A stretch of DNA of 8,524 nucleotides from Oscillospiraceae bacterium (GTDB lineage: Bacteria; Bacillota; Clostridia; Oscillospirales; Ruminococcaceae). The stretch spans positions 1-8,524 of the forward strand of contig DLVP01000061.1 of the NCBI GenBank assembly GCA_003445125.1, written 5' to 3'. The notes under the pieces were generated by a model. The model worked only from the letters and a program-made list of their open reading frames with translations. It was not told where the DNA came from and ran no database searches. Positions 6,251 through 8,524 of the stretch are shown one piece after another. The stretch's first letter is position 1. Each line of letters starts with the position of its first letter. A program made the position numbers and the translations under genes.

Positions 6251-7225
6251 TCATTTTACCAGCTGTCTCCAGATCCCGAGACCGTCATCGACCCAGTATA
6301 CTTCGCTTCCGTCCGTGGTGATGCAAAGCATCAATTCCTCCTGCTGATCCGCCGTCAGATCTTTGGCAAATCGGAAGGAATAGAAGGTTCTGCCGTAGTT
6401 TTCGAAGGTGGCGGGAGTATCTGCGGCGACTTCCCCGTCATACTTTGTGCGCTCTTTCAGCAGCTTAGCAATTTCCTCGGGAGTTTTTCCTTCAATCTCA
6501 AGTGTGACTGCTTCAAACTTTCCGTTTTTCGGGATGATCAATTCTTCGGAAGCGGCGCCCCAGCGGTTGGTGATCACGAAAAAGCGGTCAATTTCGGAAA
6601 GTTCGGTTTTTCCTTCGTTGCAGATGGCAAGCTCATCGTCGAAGAAGCAATAGGTGCGGTAAAGAAGGACACTGCCGTCGAAAGTGAATACGGTGATGTC
6701 AGCTTTGTAGTATTCAAGTGCATTCGGTCTTACCAGCGCCAGTGCGGAGGGCTTGCCTTCTTTGACATCGGCAAAGAAATCACGAATCCGATCGGTTTGA
6801 AAAGCCGCGGTTGCTTTTTCGGAACTTATTGCCAAAAGCTCCGGTCTTGAATTTATTGCCGAAACCATCTGCGAATCCGGAAAGGCGTTTTGCAGCCACG
6901 AGCCTGTTTGTATAAACCCATACGTGTGGGCGAGAAGAAACGCAAAGTCTGTGTGTGTCTTGAGAAATTCCTCCGTTTGTGCGTCGGTAAGATTCTGCAC
7001 ACTTTTCAGAAGTGCCAAATCCACGGAAATTTCGGGTGTTTCTCCGGACGAAACGGTCACTTCCGAAGAAGCAGGATCAGCAGAGGAGGACTTTTCTGCG
7101 GACGAAACGGTCGTCTCCGAAGAAGCAGGATCAGAAGAGGAGGCGGAAATGCCGGGATCGCAGGCGCAAAGCGTGAGCGCCGCAAGGAAAATCGGAAGAA
7201 TCGCGCGGGAGAAAAGTTTTTTCAT
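6251..7225 (-). CDS. Putative lipoprotein with Ser-rich repeat linker, function unknown
   Basis: This 324-residue protein starts at ATG 7225 with GAGGTG at 7231-7236 (5 bp spacing). Residues 1-22 are a lipoprotein signal: MKKLFSR, a hydrophobic core and lipobox L-C-A-C, so Cys22 is the likely lipidated residue. Residues about 26-65 are a Ser/Glu/Thr-rich linker containing an 18-residue repeat (DPASSETTVSSA at 32-43, DPASSEVTVSSG at 50-61), typical of a flexible tether through the cell wall. The remaining about 255 residues are a mixed alpha/beta domain with no motif I recognise; it ends in a short strand-rich tail (SEVYWVDDGLGIWRQLVK). The protein is probably exposed on the outer face of the membrane. 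It is a single-gene unit between two 70-75 bp direct repeats, its own -35 element lying inside the right copy. Whether it has relatives elsewhere in the genome cannot be judged here. Confidence 0.88.
   Translation of the reverse strand: MKKLFSRAILPIFLAALTLCACDPGISASSSDPASSETTVSSAEKSSSADPASSEVTVSSGETPEISVDLALLKSVQNLTDAQTEEFLKTHTDFAFLLAHTYGFIQTGSWLQNAFPDSQMVSAINSRPELLAISSEKATAAFQTDRIRDFFADVKEGKPSALALVRPNALEYYKADITVFTFDGSVLLYRTYCFFDDELAICNEGKTELSEIDRFFVITNRWGAASEELIIPKNGKFEAVTLEIEGKTPEEIAKLLKERTKYDGEVAADTPATFENYGRTFYSFRFAKDLTADQQEELMLCITTDGSEVYWVDDGLGIWRQLVK
7046..7143 (-). repeat. 54-bp tandem repeat encoding the lipoprotein linker
   Basis: Copies start at 7046 and 7100 (plus-strand GGACGAAACGGTC), period 54 bp, and match at 40 of the first 44 positions before diverging. 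The period is a multiple of three, so copy number could vary without breaking the frame. Confidence 0.85.
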
Positions 7226-7263
7226 TATAACACCTCATCATTTTTTTAATTGTTTCAGTATTT

Positions 7264-7292
7264 TTAATACCGTTCACCTATATAGACGACAA
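7264..7292 (-). promoter_or_regulatory. Possible promoter of the Ser-rich lipoprotein gene
   Basis: On the minus strand TTGTCG (7287-7292) and TATTAA (7264-7269) are 17 bp apart, each with four of six consensus bases. The -10 is about 40 bp before the ATG. The -35 lies inside repeat R2; the equivalent position in R1 reads TCATCG, which would not serve. Confidence 0.4.
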
Positions 7293-7342
7293 AAAATCAA
7301 ATTTGCTACAAGATTTTGAAAAAATTTAATTTTTTCAAAAAA
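7273..7342. repeat. Direct repeat R2 (right copy) flanking the lipoprotein gene
   Basis: This is the 70 bp partner of 6176-6250, in the same orientation, about 1.1 kb away. The five substitutions are scattered in its left half, and the length changes are confined to the AT inverted repeat, which here is TTTTGAAAAAAT (7314-7325) and ATTTTTTCAAAA (7329-7340) around a TTA loop. Its right end merges with the T tract of the glutamine synthetase terminator. Confidence 0.85.
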
Positions 7343-7369
7343 ACAGGCAGACGAAATCGTCTGCCTGTT
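7336..7369 (-). terminator. Intrinsic terminator of the glutamine synthetase gene
   Basis: AACAGGCAGACGA (7342-7354) pairs with TCGTCTGCCTGTT (7357-7369); read on the minus strand the stem is followed by an unbroken T run to 7337. It begins 18 bp after the glutamine synthetase stop codon. Confidence 0.92.
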
Positions 7370-7387
7370 CAAAATACGGAATTTTGT

Positions 7388-8524
7388 TTATTTTACGGAA
7401 AACATCAGTTCGGCATAGCTCGGAAGTGGCCAGAATTCGGAAGCGGTCAGTGTTTCGGCTTCGTCCGCGGCACGGCGCAAGGTTTCCATTTTCACAAGCA
7501 CCTCGTCGCGGCAGAGGTTGGCTTTTTCCAGAGGATCGGTTTCGGCGTGCATTTTCTGCAGGGCATTCTCCAGTTTTTTGGTGTCCGCAAACACGTCGCC
7601 GGAAAGGCGGGACAGTGTGCCGATCAGCTCGGTTTCATAGCGGTCATCCGCCGAATACAGCGCCTTCGCGGAAGCGGCATCCGCCAAAGATTTCACATAG
7701 CGGCTGATGGCGGGGAGAATCTGTTTTTTTGTCATGTCAAGCATGGTCAGCGCTTCGATGTTGATCAGCTTGCTGTAATTTTCCAGCATGATTTCATAGC
7801 GCGAACGGATTTCCGTTTCGCTGAACACACCGTGACGGGTGAAAAGCTCCACGTTCTTTTCCTTCAGCAGGTGGGGCAGGCAGTCGGGCGTGGTACGCAG
7901 GTTATACAGTCCGCGTGCTTCGGCTTCCTTCACCCATGCGTCGTCGTATCCGTTGCCGTTGAACAGAATACGGCGATGCTCCTTGATGGTGTTGACAATC
8001 AGATTATGCAGATCGTTCTGGAAATCCTGCCCGTTTTCCAAAGTATCGGCAAACTGGCGCAGGGCTTCGGCGACCGCCGTGTTGATCACCACGTTGCAGT
8101 CGGCAACGGAGGCGGCGGAACCCGGCATACGGAATTCGAATTTATTTCCGGTGAAAGCAAACGGGGAGGTGCGGTTGCGGTCGGTGGTGTCTTTCGGGAA
8201 ACGGGGGAGAACGTGTACACCGACTTTCATCTGCACGGTTTCCCTGACGTCATAGACCGTGCCGTTTTCCAACGCGTCGAGAATGGCGCCCAGCTCGTCT
8301 CCCAAAAACATCGAAACGATCGCGGGCGGCGCTTCGTTGGCACCGAGACGGTGGTCATTTCCCGCAGAGGCGATGGAAATGCGCAGCAGATCCTGATATT
8401 CGTCCACCGCTTTGATAACTGCGCACAAAAACAACAAAAACTGTGCGTTTTCATGGGGCGTTTCGCCCGGCTCCAACAGGTTGACACCGGTGTTGGTGGT
8501 GATCGACCAGTTGTTGTGCTTGCC
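7388..8524 (-). CDS. glnN: Glutamine synthetase type III (GlnN), C-terminal part, 5'-truncated
   Basis: The frame is open to the right window edge, giving 378 visible residues of a protein that is normally about 700 long; the start is outside. The visible part begins GKHNNWSITTNTGVN, then LEPGETPHENAQF, the NDHRLGANEAPPA substrate/ATP-site segment (8321-8359) and NRTSPFAFTGNKFEFRMPGS (8117-8176), all hallmarks of the GSIII catalytic barrel. The remaining about 240 residues are the helical GSIII-specific C-terminal region. By family knowledge it makes glutamine from glutamate, ammonia and ATP as a large cytoplasmic oligomer, the main route of ammonium assimilation. Type III enzymes occur in Bacteroidetes, cyanobacteria and many Clostridia. 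The gene ends in TAA followed by a strong terminator. Its promoter and any nitrogen control signals lie outside the window. Confidence 0.96.
   Translation of the reverse strand, partial: GKHNNWSITTNTGVNLLEPGETPHENAQFLLFLCAVIKAVDEYQDLLRISIASAGNDHRLGANEAPPAIVSMFLGDELGAILDALENGTVYDVRETVQMKVGVHVLPRFPKDTTDRNRTSPFAFTGNKFEFRMPGSAASVADCNVVINTAVAEALRQFADTLENGQDFQNDLHNLIVNTIKEHRRILFNGNGYDDAWVKEAEARGLYNLRTTPDCLPHLLKEKNVELFTRHGVFSETEIRSRYEIMLENYSKLINIEALTMLDMTKKQILPAISRYVKSLADAASAKALYSADDRYETELIGTLSRLSGDVFADTKKLENALQKMHAETDPLEKANLCRDEVLVKMETLRRAADEAETLTASEFWPLPSYAELMFSVK

Noticed and set aside
6149..6850. 233-codon open frame on the plus strand
   Set aside because: It lies antisense to the lipoprotein gene for most of its length, has no ribosome binding site, and its translation is compositionally odd; the minus-strand frame has a signal peptide and a good ribosome binding site.
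6176..7342. R1/R2 as remnants of a protein-coding gene
   Set aside because: Both can be read as FTY-x-DD-x-KSNLLQDFEK and three of five substitutions are synonymous in that frame, but the sample is too small and R2 stops at once after it; left as a non-coding repeat.
6176..7342. Integron-type cassette with attC sites
   Set aside because: The repeats lack the paired R/L core sites and extrahelical bases of attC, and no integrase is present.

Overview
The window looks like a chromosomal segment of a low-to-mid GC Firmicute, most likely an uncultured gut-type Clostridia (Oscillospiraceae-like). The evidence is Gram-positive-style AGGAGG ribosome binding sites, a type III glutamine synthetase, a bifunctional Nnr protein, Sec/SPII lipoproteins, and GC-balanced genes separated by very AT-rich spacers. 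The taxonomic placement is an inference from protein style only.

Layout. (1) Bases 1-1789, + strand: the 3' part of nnr (NAD(P)HX repair, cut by the window edge), then a small lipoprotein gene 15 bp downstream, closed by a textbook terminator. (2) Bases 1790-5439, + strand: a promoter with tandem GTGCAAAAAA repeats just upstream of its -35 drives a tightly overlapping three-gene operon. It encodes a short-chain dehydrogenase (SDR), an AraC-type regulator with a GyrI-like effector domain, and a 642-residue FAD-dependent oxidoreductase carrying an N-terminal beta-rich module. A very long, nearly perfect palindrome follows it. (3) Bases 5490-6012, - strand: a lone PadR-family regulator with its own terminator and promoter; the promoter region carries repeats spaced 30 bp apart. 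(4) Bases 6013-7342, - strand: a Ser-rich lipoprotein of unknown function, with a 70-75 bp imperfect direct repeat at each end (R1 at its stop codon, R2 over its promoter). (5) Bases 7336-8524, - strand: the C-terminal half of a type III glutamine synthetase and its strong terminator.

How the parts fit. The SDR/regulator/FAD operon is the most system-like unit: two redox enzymes of different cofactor classes are translationally coupled to a ligand-sensing regulator, which suggests inducible catabolism or detoxification of a small (perhaps sugar-like) molecule; the substrate is not readable from sequence. nnr and glutamine synthetase are housekeeping. I do not see a CRISPR array, transposase, phage gene, tRNA or rRNA. 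The least explained items are the R1/R2 repeat pair around the lipoprotein gene, the long palindrome after the FAD gene, and the repeat-rich PadR control region.
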